DNA of 64,000 bases from Noviherbaspirillum_A sp047237965 (lineage in GTDB: Bacteria > Pseudomonadota > Gammaproteobacteria > Burkholderiales > Burkholderiaceae_D): assembly GCF_047237965.1 (NCBI RefSeq), contig NZ_JBDFLX010000001.1:1984001-2048000 (forward strand), given 5' to 3'. Below the pieces are notes generated by a model. That model was given only the letters and a program-made list of their open reading frames with translations. It had not been told where the DNA came from and made no database searches. Position numbers and translations under genes: made by a program. This document shows positions 17,300 through 25,870 of this stretch, piece by piece (within the stretch, counting starts at the first letter, position 1; each line of letters begins with the position of its first letter).

Positions 17300-18317
17300 G
17301 TAATTTCTCCACAATTGTGTCGGCCAGCGCGACATCGATGACGGCCTCGACCGGCACGAACCATAGCCGCGGGTCGTTCCTGAGGGGCTCAGAGTGGCGA
17401 CATTTTACTGCATCCTTCTCTGTGATCAGGATGACATCGGCGTCCACGCCGGCGAAGGGATTGTCATGGAATGCATAGTGGTCTGGCAGCGGCAGGCGCG
17501 AGAAGCGCAGCCCGGCCGCTTCCAGCATGCCGAAGTAGCGCTCCGGGTTGCCGATGCCGGCGGCAGCGGCAATGCGCGGCGCCGGGCGCTGGCCGGCCAG
17601 TTCCGCCAGCGCAATGCGCCTGCCGGGCTGGGCCAGTTGTACCGCCATGTCGCCCTTGAGGCTCATGCGGAATGCATCCGGGGCAACGCCGGGCGCGCTG
17701 GCCGCGCCATTGATGACGGTGACGTCACGGCGACGCGACAGCGGCTCGCGCAGCGGTCCGGCCGGCAGCATCCAGCCGTTGCCGGCGCCGCGGCCGTCGA
17801 ACAGCATGATTTCAAGGTCGCGTGCCAGCGCATAGTGCTGCAGGCCATCGTCCAGCAGCAGCAGATCGACCTCGGGATGGGCTCGCAGCAGCGCGGCGCC
17901 GGCGGCGGCGCGGTTGCGCCCGACCGCCATCGGGCAGCCGGCATGGCTGGCGATGAGCAGGGGCTCGTCGCCGACCTCCTCCGGCAGCGAGTCGGCAGTG
18001 ACCAGGCGCGGCACGTCGACATGGGCGCCGTAGCCGCGCGACAGCACGCCCGGCCGATAGCCGGCATGGTGCAACTGCTGCGCCAGCCAGATCGTCAGCG
18101 GCGTCTTGCCGGTGCCGCCGACAAAAATATTGCCGACCACCAGCACGGGCACCGGCAGCCGGGCGGCCTTCAGCCAGCCGTTCCTGTATAGCCAGCGGCG
18201 CATGCCGGCCAAGAGGCCGAACAGCAGCGATATCGGCAGCAGCAGCCAGGCTGCCGCGCCGCGCCGCTGCCAGATGCGTTGCAGGGCCGGCGCCAGGCCG
18301 GCAGGCTGGTTGGACAC
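17238..18317 (-). CDS. lpxK: Tetraacyldisaccharide 4'-kinase LpxK
   Basis: Sixth step of the lipid A pathway, phosphorylating the 4' position of the tetraacyl disaccharide at the inner membrane. The 359-aa protein has an N-terminal membrane helix (AAAWLLLPISLLFGLLAGM), the P-loop VGNIFVGGTGKTPLTIWLA, then SRGYGA, DEPLLIA and the DDGLQHYALARDLEI motif. The start is GTG 18317 with a weak ribosome-binding site 29 bp past exbD. The C-terminal 20 codons overlap the start of trm112. Confidence 0.96.
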   Translation of the reverse strand: MSNQPAGLAPALQRIWQRRGAAAWLLLPISLLFGLLAGMRRWLYRNGWLKAARLPVPVLVVGNIFVGGTGKTPLTIWLAQQLHHAGYRPGVLSRGYGAHVDVPRLVTADSLPEEVGDEPLLIASHAGCPMAVGRNRAAAGAALLRAHPEVDLLLLDDGLQHYALARDLEIMLFDGRGAGNGWMLPAGPLREPLSRRRDVTVINGAASAPGVAPDAFRMSLKGDMAVQLAQPGRRIALAELAGQRPAPRIAAAAGIGNPERYFGMLEAAGLRFSRLPLPDHYAFHDNPFAGVDADVILITEKDAVKCRHSEPLRNDPRLWFVPVEAVIDVALADTIVEKLRGFPTDRHPGLPHLQTPAGL

Positions 18318-18346
18318 GCGGTGCTCGGGCTGGCCGGACGGCCGCC

Positions 18347-18784
18347 CTATTTCGTGCCGCCGGACTGGGCGGCGAAGGTCAGCTGCGGCAGGCCGGCGAT
18401 ACGGGCCGCCTCCATGATGTTGATCACCGTCTGGTGCGTCGCCAGCGCGTCGGCATTGATGATCAGCACAGGGTCGGGCTTGCCCGGGCCGGATGCAGCC
18501 GAGGCGGCGCGGCGCAGGTCTTCGGCAAGACCGGCCACGTCGCGATAAGCGACCTGGACATTGTTGATCGCATAACGCCCCTGGGCATCGACCACCACGT
18601 GGATTTCGGGTGGACGCTGCTGGGCTTTTTCGGCCTCCGCCGTGGGCAGCGTCACCTGCAGCGCGGTGAAGCGGCTGTAGGTGGTCGTGACCATCAGGAA
18701 GATCAGGATGACCAGCAGAACGTCGATGAAGGGGATCAGGTTGATTTCGGGCTCGTCGCGAGCCTTGCCTCGGCGGAAATTCAT
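18347..18784 (-). CDS. exbD: ExbD/TolR-family biopolymer transport protein
   Basis: A 145-aa inner-membrane protein with one N-terminal span (INLIPFIDVLLVILIFLMVTTTY) containing the proton-channel Asp (FIDVLL), and a periplasmic domain. With ExbB it converts the proton gradient into force for TonB- or Tol-dependent envelope processes. It follows exbB after a 23-bp gap. The placement with lpxK and kdsB is standard in Burkholderiales. Confidence 0.95.
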   Translation of the reverse strand: MNFRRGKARDEPEINLIPFIDVLLVILIFLMVTTTYSRFTALQVTLPTAEAEKAQQRPPEIHVVVDAQGRYAINNVQVAYRDVAGLAEDLRRAASAASGPGKPDPVLIINADALATHQTVINIMEAARIAGLPQLTFAAQSGGTK

Positions 18785-18807
18785 GGTCGGCTCCTCAATG
18801 CGGATGC

Positions 18808-19413
18808 TTACTTGCGGGCATCGTGCACGGTGTCGACGAACTTCACCGCCTGCTGTTCCATGTCGACAATAAAGCTGTCGACCAGCGCCCGGAAGTGCCG
18901 GTAGAAGACAACGGCAGGCATCGCGATGGCAAGGCCAAAACCGGTGTTGTAGAGCGCTACCGAAATACCGTGCGCCAGTTGCGCCGGGTTGGCGCCGGCG
19001 GCGTCCTGCGCCCCGAAGATCTCGATCATGCCGACGATGGTGCCGAACAGGCCCATCAGCGGCGCCAGGCTGGCGATGGTGCCCAGCGTGGTCAGGAAAC
19101 GCTCCAGTTCATGCGCGGCGCCGCGGCCGGCTTCCTCGATCGATTCCTTCATCACCTCGCGCGGCGCATTCACATTGCGCAGGCCGGCGGCCAGCACCCT
19201 GCCCAGCGGGGAATTCTGGGCCAAGTTGTCGACGACTTCCCTGTTGATCTTTCCGGACTGGTAAACCCGTATGACTTCCTGCAACAGGGTCGGCGGCAGT
19301 ATCCTGTTGCGCCGCAAGTACAATGTTCTCTCTACGATCAGGGTGAGCGCCACCAGGGAAGCGATAAGCAAAAACCAGATCGGCCAACCGGCGGCTTGAA
19401 TAATGGCGAACAA
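18808..19413 (-). CDS. exbB: ExbB/MotA/TolQ-family proton channel protein (TTG start)
   Basis: A 201-aa protein with three membrane spans (about residues 8-28, 105-130 and 150-175) and the family motif LGTIASLAPLMGLFGTIVGMIEIF. The N-terminus matching relatives is (M)FAIIQAAGWPIWFLL, which puts the start at TTG 19413. A GAGGAG ribosome-binding site lies six bases upstream (19425-19420), and no ATG is available nearby. An in-frame extension to 19563 exists but has no family resemblance. The TTG lies in a run of eight T residues, an odd setting where slippage could occur. Confidence 0.92.
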   Translation of the reverse strand: MFAIIQAAGWPIWFLLIASLVALTLIVERTLYLRRNRILPPTLLQEVIRVYQSGKINREVVDNLAQNSPLGRVLAAGLRNVNAPREVMKESIEEAGRGAAHELERFLTTLGTIASLAPLMGLFGTIVGMIEIFGAQDAAGANPAQLAHGISVALYNTGFGLAIAMPAVVFYRHFRALVDSFIVDMEQQAVKFVDTVHDARK

Positions 19414-19735
19414 AAAAAACTCCTCAGTTTTGGGGGGGCAAATTGCTGGATGCAGGAATGTAACGTGTTGTCCCGGCATGGGCAAGTTTCCACAGACATT
19501 GTTGTCAGGAAAATAATAAGCCCAAAAGTTTTGCACAGGTGCTGTGGATAACATTGTGAACAAGGGTGGGATGCGCTGGCAAAGTGCTTGATTTCAAAGG
19601 CATTTTTTTGTGTGCTCAGGAAACATGCACAGCCAGATAATCAATAAAATCAAATACTTACATAAAGTTCTGGAGTTTTTGGATGATTTGTGACAGGCAG
19701 ATGTCTCGGGCTTTTTTCTGTGGAAAGGTAAGCGC
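19414..19735. promoter_or_regulatory. Divergent intergenic region exbB/xseA with a perfect DnaA box
   Basis: A 322-bp region without a gene, AT-rich from about 19600 to 19690, that must hold the promoters of both flanking operons. TTATCCACA, the consensus DnaA box, lies at 19543-19551 on the minus strand. TTTCCACAG at 19481-19489 is a near match. No cluster large enough for a replication origin is seen, so DnaA-linked promoter control is the more modest reading. Confidence 0.45.
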
Positions 19736-21097
19736 ATGAGCGAACTGCATCCCGCGCAGCCGGTGCCGGCATCACCCCCCGTGCTGACCGTGTCGGCGCT
19801 CAACCAGGCAGTGGGCCGCATGCTGGAGCGGAGTTTCCCGCTGAGCTGGATTTCCGGTGAAATCTCCAATTTCACCCGCGCCGCCTCCGGTCACTGGTAC
19901 TTCACGTTGAAGGACAGCGCGGCCCAGGTGCGGGCGGTGATGTTTCGCGGCCGGGCGCAATACGCCGATTTCATGCCGCGCGAAGGCGACCGGGTCGAGG
20001 TGAGGGCGCTGGTGACGCTGTACGCGCCACGGGGCGACTATCAGCTCAACGTGGAAGCGATACGCCGCGCCGGCATCGGCAATCTCTATGAAGCCTTCCT
20101 GCAGCTGAAAGCCAGGCTGACCGAGGAAGGCCTGTTCGATCCGGCGCGCAAGCGCTCGGTGCCGTTGTTCGCACGCACGGTCGGCATTGTCACCAGCCTG
20201 CAGGCGGCGGCCCTGCGCGACGTGCTGACCACCTTGCGCCGGCGCGCGCCGCATGTGGCCGTGGTGCTGTACCCGGCGCCGGTGCAGGGAGAAGGTTCGG
20301 CCCAGAAAATCGCCCAGGCAATCGCCACCGCCTCCCTGCGCGCCGAATGCGATGTGTTGCTGGTCTGCCGTGGCGGCGGCAGCATGGAAGACCTGTGGTC
20401 GTTCAACCACGAGGTGGTGGCGAGGGCGATTGCCGGCTGCACGATGCCGGTCATTTCCGGCGTCGGCCATGAAACCGATTTCACCATCGCCGATTTCGCC
20501 GCCGACCTGCGGGCGCCGACGCCCACCGCGGCGGCCGAGATGGCGGCCGCGCCGCGGGCCGACTGGCTGGCGTCGCTGGAAGGCACGGCGCAGGAAATGC
20601 GGCGCGTGATGCGGCGCCGGCTGTCGGATGCATCCCAGAGCCTGGACTGGCTGTCGCACCGGCTGGTCAGTCCGGCAACCTATGCCGCGCACCAGCGCCT
20701 GAAGCTCAATGCCATGCAGTTGCGGCTGGCGCATGCGACCCGCACGCCGCTGAACATGGCGCGCTTCGCGGTGCGGCAGCTCGAGACGCGGCTGCAGGGG
20801 CAGTTGCCCGACCTGGTCGCCGCGCGGCGCCGGATGCAGGACCAGGGCCGCAGGCTGCATGCCCGCGTCAGCATCGAGCAGCGCCAGCGGCGCCAGGCCC
20901 TGCTGGCGCTGGCCTCGCAACTGGAACTGCTGAACCCGCAGCGCACATTGGAACGCGGCTATGCCATCGTGACCGATGGCAGCGGCGCGGTGATCCGTTC
21001 TCCGGCCGGGCTGAAGGTGCGCGAAAGGCTGACGATGACGCTGGCCGAGGGCAGCGCCGACGTGACGCTGGACAGTGTGCAGCCATCGCTGGAATGA
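19736..21097 (+). CDS. xseA: Exodeoxyribonuclease VII large subunit
   Basis: A 453-aa single-strand exonuclease subunit. The N-terminal OB-fold (SFPLSWISGEISNFTRAASGHWYFTLKDSAAQVRAVMF) precedes the catalytic domain with RGGGSMEDLWSFNHEVVARAIAGCTMPVISGVGHETDFTIADFAADLRAPTPTAAAE, the hallmark of XseA. The remaining 200 residues form the coiled-coil region. ATG 19736 follows GGAAAGG. The small subunit gene xseB is not in the window. Confidence 0.97.
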   Translation: MSELHPAQPVPASPPVLTVSALNQAVGRMLERSFPLSWISGEISNFTRAASGHWYFTLKDSAAQVRAVMFRGRAQYADFMPREGDRVEVRALVTLYAPRGDYQLNVEAIRRAGIGNLYEAFLQLKARLTEEGLFDPARKRSVPLFARTVGIVTSLQAAALRDVLTTLRRRAPHVAVVLYPAPVQGEGSAQKIAQAIATASLRAECDVLLVCRGGGSMEDLWSFNHEVVARAIAGCTMPVISGVGHETDFTIADFAADLRAPTPTAAAEMAAAPRADWLASLEGTAQEMRRVMRRRLSDASQSLDWLSHRLVSPATYAAHQRLKLNAMQLRLAHATRTPLNMARFAVRQLETRLQGQLPDLVAARRRMQDQGRRLHARVSIEQRQRRQALLALASQLELLNPQRTLERGYAIVTDGSGAVIRSPAGLKVRERLTMTLAEGSADVTLDSVQPSLE

Positions 21098-21192
21098 ATT
21101 GCATTTTTACAGGCAGTGCGGCCAACGGCCATCCGCTTTACAATGCTGTTTTGGCAAATTTACGTTCAACCCAAAAACCATAAGGACACACC

Positions 21193-21771
21193 ATGGAACA
21201 CACTCTGCCACCCCTGCCCTACCCGATGGACGCGCTGCAGCCGCACATGTCCAAGGAAACCCTGGAATACCACTACGGCAAGCATCACCAGGCCTACGTG
21301 ACCAACCTGAACAACCTGATCAAGGGCACCGAGTTCGAAAACATGCAGTTGGAAGACATCATCCGCAAGTCCTCCGGCGGCGTCTTCAACAACTCGGCCC
21401 AGGTCTGGAACCACACCTTCTTCTGGAACTGCCTGTCGCCACAGGGCGGCAACGCGCCGACCGGCAAGGTCGCCGATGCGATCAATGCCAAGTGGGGCTC
21501 GTTCGACAAGTTCAAGGAAGAGTTCACCAAGTCGGCCGTCGGCAACTTCGGTTCCGGCTGGACCTGGCTGGTGGCCAAGGCTGACGGCTCGGTCGACATC
21601 GCCAACACCTCCAATGCCGGCACGCCGCTGACCACGGGCGACAAGCCAGTGCTGACCTGCGACGTCTGGGAGCATGCCTACTACATCGACTACCGCAATG
21701 CCCGTCCCAAGTTCCTGGAAAACTTCTGGAACCTGGTGAACTGGGAATTCGCGAACAAGAACCTGGCGTAA
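21193..21771 (+). CDS. sodB: Iron superoxide dismutase
   Basis: A 192-aa cytoplasmic SOD. Metal ligands appear in YHYGKHHQAYV, NHTFFWN and DVWEHAYYIDYRN. The Gln in SAQVWNHTFFW placed before the second-ligand region is typical of the iron form. Full length, followed by a strong hairpin terminator. Confidence 0.97.
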   Translation: MEHTLPPLPYPMDALQPHMSKETLEYHYGKHHQAYVTNLNNLIKGTEFENMQLEDIIRKSSGGVFNNSAQVWNHTFFWNCLSPQGGNAPTGKVADAINAKWGSFDKFKEEFTKSAVGNFGSGWTWLVAKADGSVDIANTSNAGTPLTTGDKPVLTCDVWEHAYYIDYRNARPKFLENFWNLVNWEFANKNLA

Positions 21772-21829
21772 GCCGGCATCGCTGTTCGTCAGCGCGGGCC
21801 GGAGATCCGCGCGCGCGTTGAAAGCAAAA

Positions 21830-21856
21830 GCCCTCGTCGCACTGACGAGGGCTTTC
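21830..21856 (+). terminator. Intrinsic terminator downstream of sodB
   Basis: Perfect 9-bp stem GCCCTCGTC/GACGAGGGC with a 5-base loop, then TTTCT. The four A on the left side allow weak activity on the other strand, for the yoeB transcript. Confidence 0.8.
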
Positions 21857-21912
21857 TCATGAGAGGTTCAGGCTAACGATGATCTGCAAGGTCGTCGATG
21901 CGAGCCACCACT

Positions 21913-22176
21913 TCAGTAGTGATAACGACACGAAACAATAACGATTTCCTGATCGAGGATTTTGTACACCAATCGGTTCGTGTCATCGATCCGGCGGGAC
22001 CACAGCCCGGCCAGATTGCCGCGCAGACGCTCGGGCTTGCCGATGCCTTCCTCGGGTGACCGCAGCACTTCCCTGATCAGGTCATTAATGCGCCGCAGGG
22101 TTTTCCTGTCCTGCAATCGCCAGAAAAGATAGTTGTCCCAAGCCTCGTCGGTGAACTTAAGCGTCCGGGTCGCCAT
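21913..22176 (-). CDS. yoeB: YoeB-family mRNA interferase toxin
   Basis: An 87-aa RelE-superfamily ribosome-dependent RNase. The sequence has the YoeB signature: FTDEAWDNYLFWRLQDRKTLRRINDLIREVLR, then GIGKPERLRGNLAGLWSRRIDDTNRLVYKI, and the C-terminal CRYHY whose His-Tyr pair is catalytic in YoeB. The start codon lies 20 bp inside the antitoxin gene, the usual coupled arrangement. Confidence 0.95.
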   Translation of the reverse strand: MATRTLKFTDEAWDNYLFWRLQDRKTLRRINDLIREVLRSPEEGIGKPERLRGNLAGLWSRRIDDTNRLVYKILDQEIVIVSCRYHY

Positions 22177-22435
22177 GGGCTTCCCTTTCCGGATCCATCA
22201 GTTCCCGGGGTCGCGCGGCACTCAACTGCTCAACTGAACGCGCAAGGTGAACAGCGTTTGCAGGCGAACTGAGCAGGTGGACGGTTTCCACGAGGCTGTT
22301 GTAATAGTCGAGCGACATGAGGACTGCATCCGCCGCGTCACGGCGGGTGATGATGGTCACGTCGGCATCCTGCACTACACGGTCGATGACTTCCTTCAGG
22401 CTGCTACGCGCTTCCGAAAAGTTAATGATGTTCAT
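22157..22435 (-). CDS. yefM: YefM/Phd-family antitoxin
   Basis: A 92-aa antitoxin with the Phd/YefM DNA-binding N-terminus (MNIINFSEARSSLKEVIDRV, then ITRRDAADAVLMSLDYYNSLVET) and an acidic, probably disordered C-terminal tail (RPRELMDPEREAHGDPDA) that would wrap the toxin. It precedes and overlaps yoeB by 20 bp. Autoregulation is supported by the paired TGTACA sites upstream. Confidence 0.95.
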   Translation of the reverse strand: MNIINFSEARSSLKEVIDRVVQDADVTIITRRDAADAVLMSLDYYNSLVETVHLLSSPANAVHLARSVEQLSAARPRELMDPEREAHGDPDA

Positions 22436-22466
22436 GATGCCTCCAGGATGTCGCAGACGATTTTAA

Positions 22467-22484
22467 TGTACAGCTTATTGTACA
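22467..22484. promoter_or_regulatory. YefM-YoeB operator: two TGTACA half-sites
   Basis: TGTACA occurs at 22467-22472 and again at 22479-22484, 12 bp apart centre to centre, 32 bp upstream of yefM. The E. coli yefM operator is built from two palindromes with a TGTACA core at, as I recall, the same spacing, so autorepression by YefM-YoeB is very likely. Confidence 0.8.
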
Positions 22485-22575
22485 AGTAATGCGCCGAGCG
22501 CTTCTTTGTAACAAGCTTCGGCGCAAAGTCATCATCGAGCTCGCCCGGGGAAACAAGGACCTTCATCGAGGGGGC

Positions 22576-22610
22576 AAAAAAAATGCCGTCCAGCTTGCGC
22601 TGAACGGCAT
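22576..22610 (-). terminator. Intrinsic terminator of the purine ABC transporter operon
   Basis: On the minus strand a 12-bp stem (ATGCCGTTCAGC with GCTGGACGGCAT, one G-T pair) and a 4-base loop are followed by a run of T residues (A run 22576-22583 on the plus strand). It sits 24 bp past the stop of the binding-protein gene. Confidence 0.85.
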
Positions 22611-22633
22611 CGGGAAACGGTTGTAATACCGAA

Positions 22634-23785
22634 TTACTTCGGAATCGAGCCTTCCACGCCCTTGACGTAGAAGTTCATGCCCTTGAGCATGCCCACATCC
22701 GCTTCCTTGCCGGCCGGGACCATTTCCTTGCCGGACTGATCCACCAGCGGGCCGGCGAACACGATGGCCTTGCCTTCAGCCAGCTGCGCCTTCTTGGCTT
22801 CCATCGCGGCCTTGGCTTCTTCCGAAACCGAGGCGTTCACGTTGACCAGGTTGATCGACTTTTCCTTCACGCCCCACCAGGTTTCGCCGTTCTTCCAGTT
22901 GCCGTCCAGAGCGGACTGGATGGCCTGCTTGTAGTACGGCGCCCAGTCGATGATGGCCGAACCCAGGTGGGCTTTCGGACCGTAGGAAGACATGTCCGAA
23001 TCCCAGCCGAAGGCGTTGACGCCCTTCTCTTCGGCCGCCTGCAGCGTTGCCGGCGAGTCGGTGTTCTGGATCAGCACGTCGACGCCCTGGCCGATCATGG
23101 TCATGGCGGCGTCGCGCTCCTTGGCGGGATCGAACCAGGAGGAAATCCAGACAGCGCGGGTGGTGACGCTCGGATTGACCGACTGCGCGCCCAGGGTGAA
23201 GGCATTGATGTTGCGGATCACTTCCGGAATCGGGAAGGAAGCCACCACGCCCAGCTTGTTGGACTTGGTGGTCTTGCCGGCGATGACGCCCGCCAGGTAA
23301 GCGCCTTCATAGGTCTTGGTCTCGTAGACGGCCATGTTGGGCGCGGTCTTGTAGCCGGTGGCGTGCTCGAACTTCACATCCGGGAAATCCTTGGCCACTT
23401 TCAGCATCGGCTCCATGTAGCCGAAGGTGGTGCCGAAGATCAGCTTGTTGCCCTGGCTGGCCAGGTCGCGGAAGACGCGCTCGGCGTCCGAGCTTTCCGG
23501 CACCTTCTCGACGAAGGTGGTCTGGATCTTGTCGCCAAACGCAGCCTCGACCGCCTTACGGCCCTGGTCGTGGGCGAAGGTCCAGCCGCCGTCGCCCACC
23601 GGGCCGACGTACACGAAAGCCACTTTCAGCGGACCGCTGGCGGGCGCCGCAGCCGGCGCGGGCGCGGCGGCGGGCGCGGCCGCCGTCTTGGTTTCGGTCT
23701 TTTCGCCGCAGGCGGCCAGCATCATCGACGATGCAACCACCAGCAGGCCGGCTTTGAGCGTGCTGCGTTTTTTCAGGTCAAACAT
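22634..23785 (-). CDS. BMP-family ABC transporter substrate-binding lipoprotein (purine/nucleoside)
   Basis: A 383-aa lipoprotein: MFDLKKRSTLKAGLLVVASSMMLAAC ends in a lipobox (LAAC), followed by an Ala/Pro linker and a BMP/PnrA-type binding domain (KVAFVYVGPVGDGGWTFAHDQGRKAVE). Known members bind purine nucleosides or bases. Start ATG 23785 follows GGGGA. It ends the operon; permeases and ATPase lie upstream on the same strand, and xdh/guaD genes nearby support a purine ligand. Paralogues bind other ligands, so the ligand is inferred from context. Confidence 0.9.
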   Translation of the reverse strand: MFDLKKRSTLKAGLLVVASSMMLAACGEKTETKTAAAPAAAPAPAAAPASGPLKVAFVYVGPVGDGGWTFAHDQGRKAVEAAFGDKIQTTFVEKVPESSDAERVFRDLASQGNKLIFGTTFGYMEPMLKVAKDFPDVKFEHATGYKTAPNMAVYETKTYEGAYLAGVIAGKTTKSNKLGVVASFPIPEVIRNINAFTLGAQSVNPSVTTRAVWISSWFDPAKERDAAMTMIGQGVDVLIQNTDSPATLQAAEEKGVNAFGWDSDMSSYGPKAHLGSAIIDWAPYYKQAIQSALDGNWKNGETWWGVKEKSINLVNVNASVSEEAKAAMEAKKAQLAEGKAIVFAGPLVDQSGKEMVPAGKEADVGMLKGMNFYVKGVEGSIPK

Positions 23786-23875
23786 AAAAAATTCCCCAAG
23801 GTGAAGAGCGAGAGTCAAACAAAAAAACCAGAATATTTCCGGTAGCAAATTTTACGCCAGAAGCCGCCAGCACAC

Positions 23876-24808
23876 TCAGGCCGCGTTCGGATTAAAGTTC
23901 TTGCCCAGCGAGGCCGGGATATTCAGCCTGATCCAGTCTGGATTGCGAGAGATCAGCGCCAGCACCACGATGGTGGCGACATAGGGCAGCATCGCCATGA
24001 TCTGCGACGGCACCGCGATGCCCAGGCCCTGCAGGTTCAGCTGCAGGATGGTGACGCCGCCGAACAGCAGCGCCCCGGCCACCACCCGCCACGGCTTCCA
24101 GCAGGCGAAGGTGGTCAGCGCCAGCGCGATCCAGCCCTTGCCGGCGGTCATGCCTTCCTGCCACATCGGCGTGTAGACCAGGGCCAGGTAGGCGCCGGCC
24201 AGGCCGCAGCAGGCGCCGCCGAACAGCACCGCCAGCAGGCGGATGCGGCGCACGTTGTAGCCCAGCGCATGAGCCGACTCCGGCGACTCGCCGGCGGCGC
24301 GCAGCACCAGACCGGTGCGGCTGTGGTTCAGAAACCAGGCAAGCCATGCACAAAGAACGAGCGCGAGATAGACCATCGGATGATGGTTGAACAGCACCGG
24401 GCCGATGAAGGGAATCTTGGACAGCACCGGAATTGCCATGCTGGAGGTCTTCAGGCTCAGGCCGGTGTACGGTATGCCGACGAAAGCCGACAGGCCGGCG
24501 CCGAAGATCGACAGCGCCAGGCCGGTGGCGTACTGATTGGTATTGAGCCAGAGCACCAGCACGGCGAAGAAGCCGGCCGCGGCCATGCCGCCCAGCGCGC
24601 CGGCCACAAAGCCCAGCGTTGCGCTGCCGGTGGCGATGGTGGCGGCGAAACCGGCGATCGCGGCCAGCAGCATCATGCCCTCCGCGCCCAGGTTCAGCAC
24701 CCCGGCCTTTTCATTGACCAGCAGGCCAAAGGCGGCCAGCATCAGCGGCGTGCCGGCATTGATGGTGGCCGCCAGGGCCGGGGTCAGCAACAGCAGAAAG
24801 GTATCCAT
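23876..24808 (-). CDS. Nucleoside/purine ABC transporter permease (second)
   Basis: A 310-aa BPD_transp_2-family permease with about eight spans (LLLLTPALAATINAGTPLMLAAFGLLVNEKAGVLNLGAEGMMLLAA at the start). The NEKAGVLNLGAEGMML segment is characteristic of the YufQ/NupQ side of BMP-type importers. It begins directly after the first permease's stop codon (no intergenic base), so translation is probably coupled. Confidence 0.9.
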   Translation of the reverse strand: MDTFLLLLTPALAATINAGTPLMLAAFGLLVNEKAGVLNLGAEGMMLLAAIAGFAATIATGSATLGFVAGALGGMAAAGFFAVLVLWLNTNQYATGLALSIFGAGLSAFVGIPYTGLSLKTSSMAIPVLSKIPFIGPVLFNHHPMVYLALVLCAWLAWFLNHSRTGLVLRAAGESPESAHALGYNVRRIRLLAVLFGGACCGLAGAYLALVYTPMWQEGMTAGKGWIALALTTFACWKPWRVVAGALLFGGVTILQLNLQGLGIAVPSQIMAMLPYVATIVVLALISRNPDWIRLNIPASLGKNFNPNAA

Positions 24809-25870
24809 CTATTTACTCCAGCGTACGCGGTAGCCGATCAGCACGTCGGCGCCCAGCAGGAAGAACAGCAGCATGCCCTGAAACACGCCGGTAATCGCGC
24901 TTGGCAAGCCCAGGCGCGACTGCGCCAGTTCGCCGCCGATGTAGAACAGCGCCATGATGAAGCTGGAAAACAGGATGCCTACCGGATGCAGCCGGCCGAC
25001 ATAGGCGACGATGATGGCGGCAAAGCCATAGCCGGGCGACATCGACGGCGTCAGTTGGCCGACCGGGCCGATTGCCTCGATCGTGCCGGCCAGGCCGGCC
25101 GCCGCGCCGCTGATCAACAGCGTCATCCACAATGCCTTGCGCTGCGAGAACCCGGCGTAGCGCGCGGCGGCCGGCGCCATGCCGCCCACCTGCAGCCGGA
25201 AGCCGGCAAAGCTTTTCGACATGAATACCCAGCCGGCCAGCACCGCCAGCAGCGCGAACACGAAGCCCAGGTTCAGGCGCGTGGTCGGCACCAGCGTTGG
25301 CAGCAAGAGGCCGCTGGAAAACATCTTCGATTGCGGGAAGTTGAAGCCCATCGGGTCCTTCCACGGGCCGGTTACGAGATAGCTCAGCAGCAGCTGGGCC
25401 ACATACACCAGCATCAGCGACACCAGGATCTCATTGGTGTTGAAGCGGTCCTTGAGCAAGGCGGTGAGGCCAGCCCAGGCCATGCCGGCCAGCATGCCGG
25501 CCACCACGATCATGGCGATCATCGCGGCACCGCCATTGTTGCCCTTGTCCAGCAGCAGCGCCATGCCGCCGCCGCCGATGGCGCCGGCCACCAGCATGCC
25601 CTCGGCGCCGATCGACATCACCGAGGAGCGGTAGCAGATCGCATAGCCGATCGCGCACAGGATCAGCGGCGTGCATTTCACGCCGATCTCGGTCCAGCCG
25701 CGCAGGTTCTTGATCGGCTCCCAGAAGAATACCGAGAGGCCGGCCAGCGGATTCTTGCCCAGCAGGGAAAACAGGATGGCGCCGCACAGCGTGGTCAGCA
25801 GCACCGCCAAGAGCGGCGACGCATACGACATCAGGCGCGACGGCGCGGGACGCGGTTCGAGCTTAAGCAT
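24809..25870 (-). CDS. Nucleoside/purine ABC transporter permease (first)
   Basis: A 353-aa BPD_transp_2-family permease, matching the YufP/NupP subunit. It contains FWEPIKNLRGWTEIGVKCTPLILCAIGYAICYRSSVMSIGAEGMLVAGAI, with the SIGAEGML segment typical of this subunit, and about nine spans. Its start overlaps the ATPase stop by eight bases, and its stop abuts the next permease. Confidence 0.9.
   Translation of the reverse strand: MLKLEPRPAPSRLMSYASPLLAVLLTTLCGAILFSLLGKNPLAGLSVFFWEPIKNLRGWTEIGVKCTPLILCAIGYAICYRSSVMSIGAEGMLVAGAIGGGGMALLLDKGNNGGAAMIAMIVVAGMLAGMAWAGLTALLKDRFNTNEILVSLMLVYVAQLLLSYLVTGPWKDPMGFNFPQSKMFSSGLLLPTLVPTTRLNLGFVFALLAVLAGWVFMSKSFAGFRLQVGGMAPAAARYAGFSQRKALWMTLLISGAAAGLAGTIEAIGPVGQLTPSMSPGYGFAAIIVAYVGRLHPVGILFSSFIMALFYIGGELAQSRLGLPSAITGVFQGMLLFFLLGADVLIGYRVRWSK

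Noticed and set aside
19414..19735. Possible replication origin because of a DnaA box and AT-rich stretch
   Set aside because: Only one perfect box is present and no dnaA, dnaN or gidA gene is nearby.
21913..22435. Toxin-antitoxin pair considered as a mark of a mobile island
   Set aside because: No integrase, attachment repeats or composition shift is seen around it, and flanking genes are ordinary.
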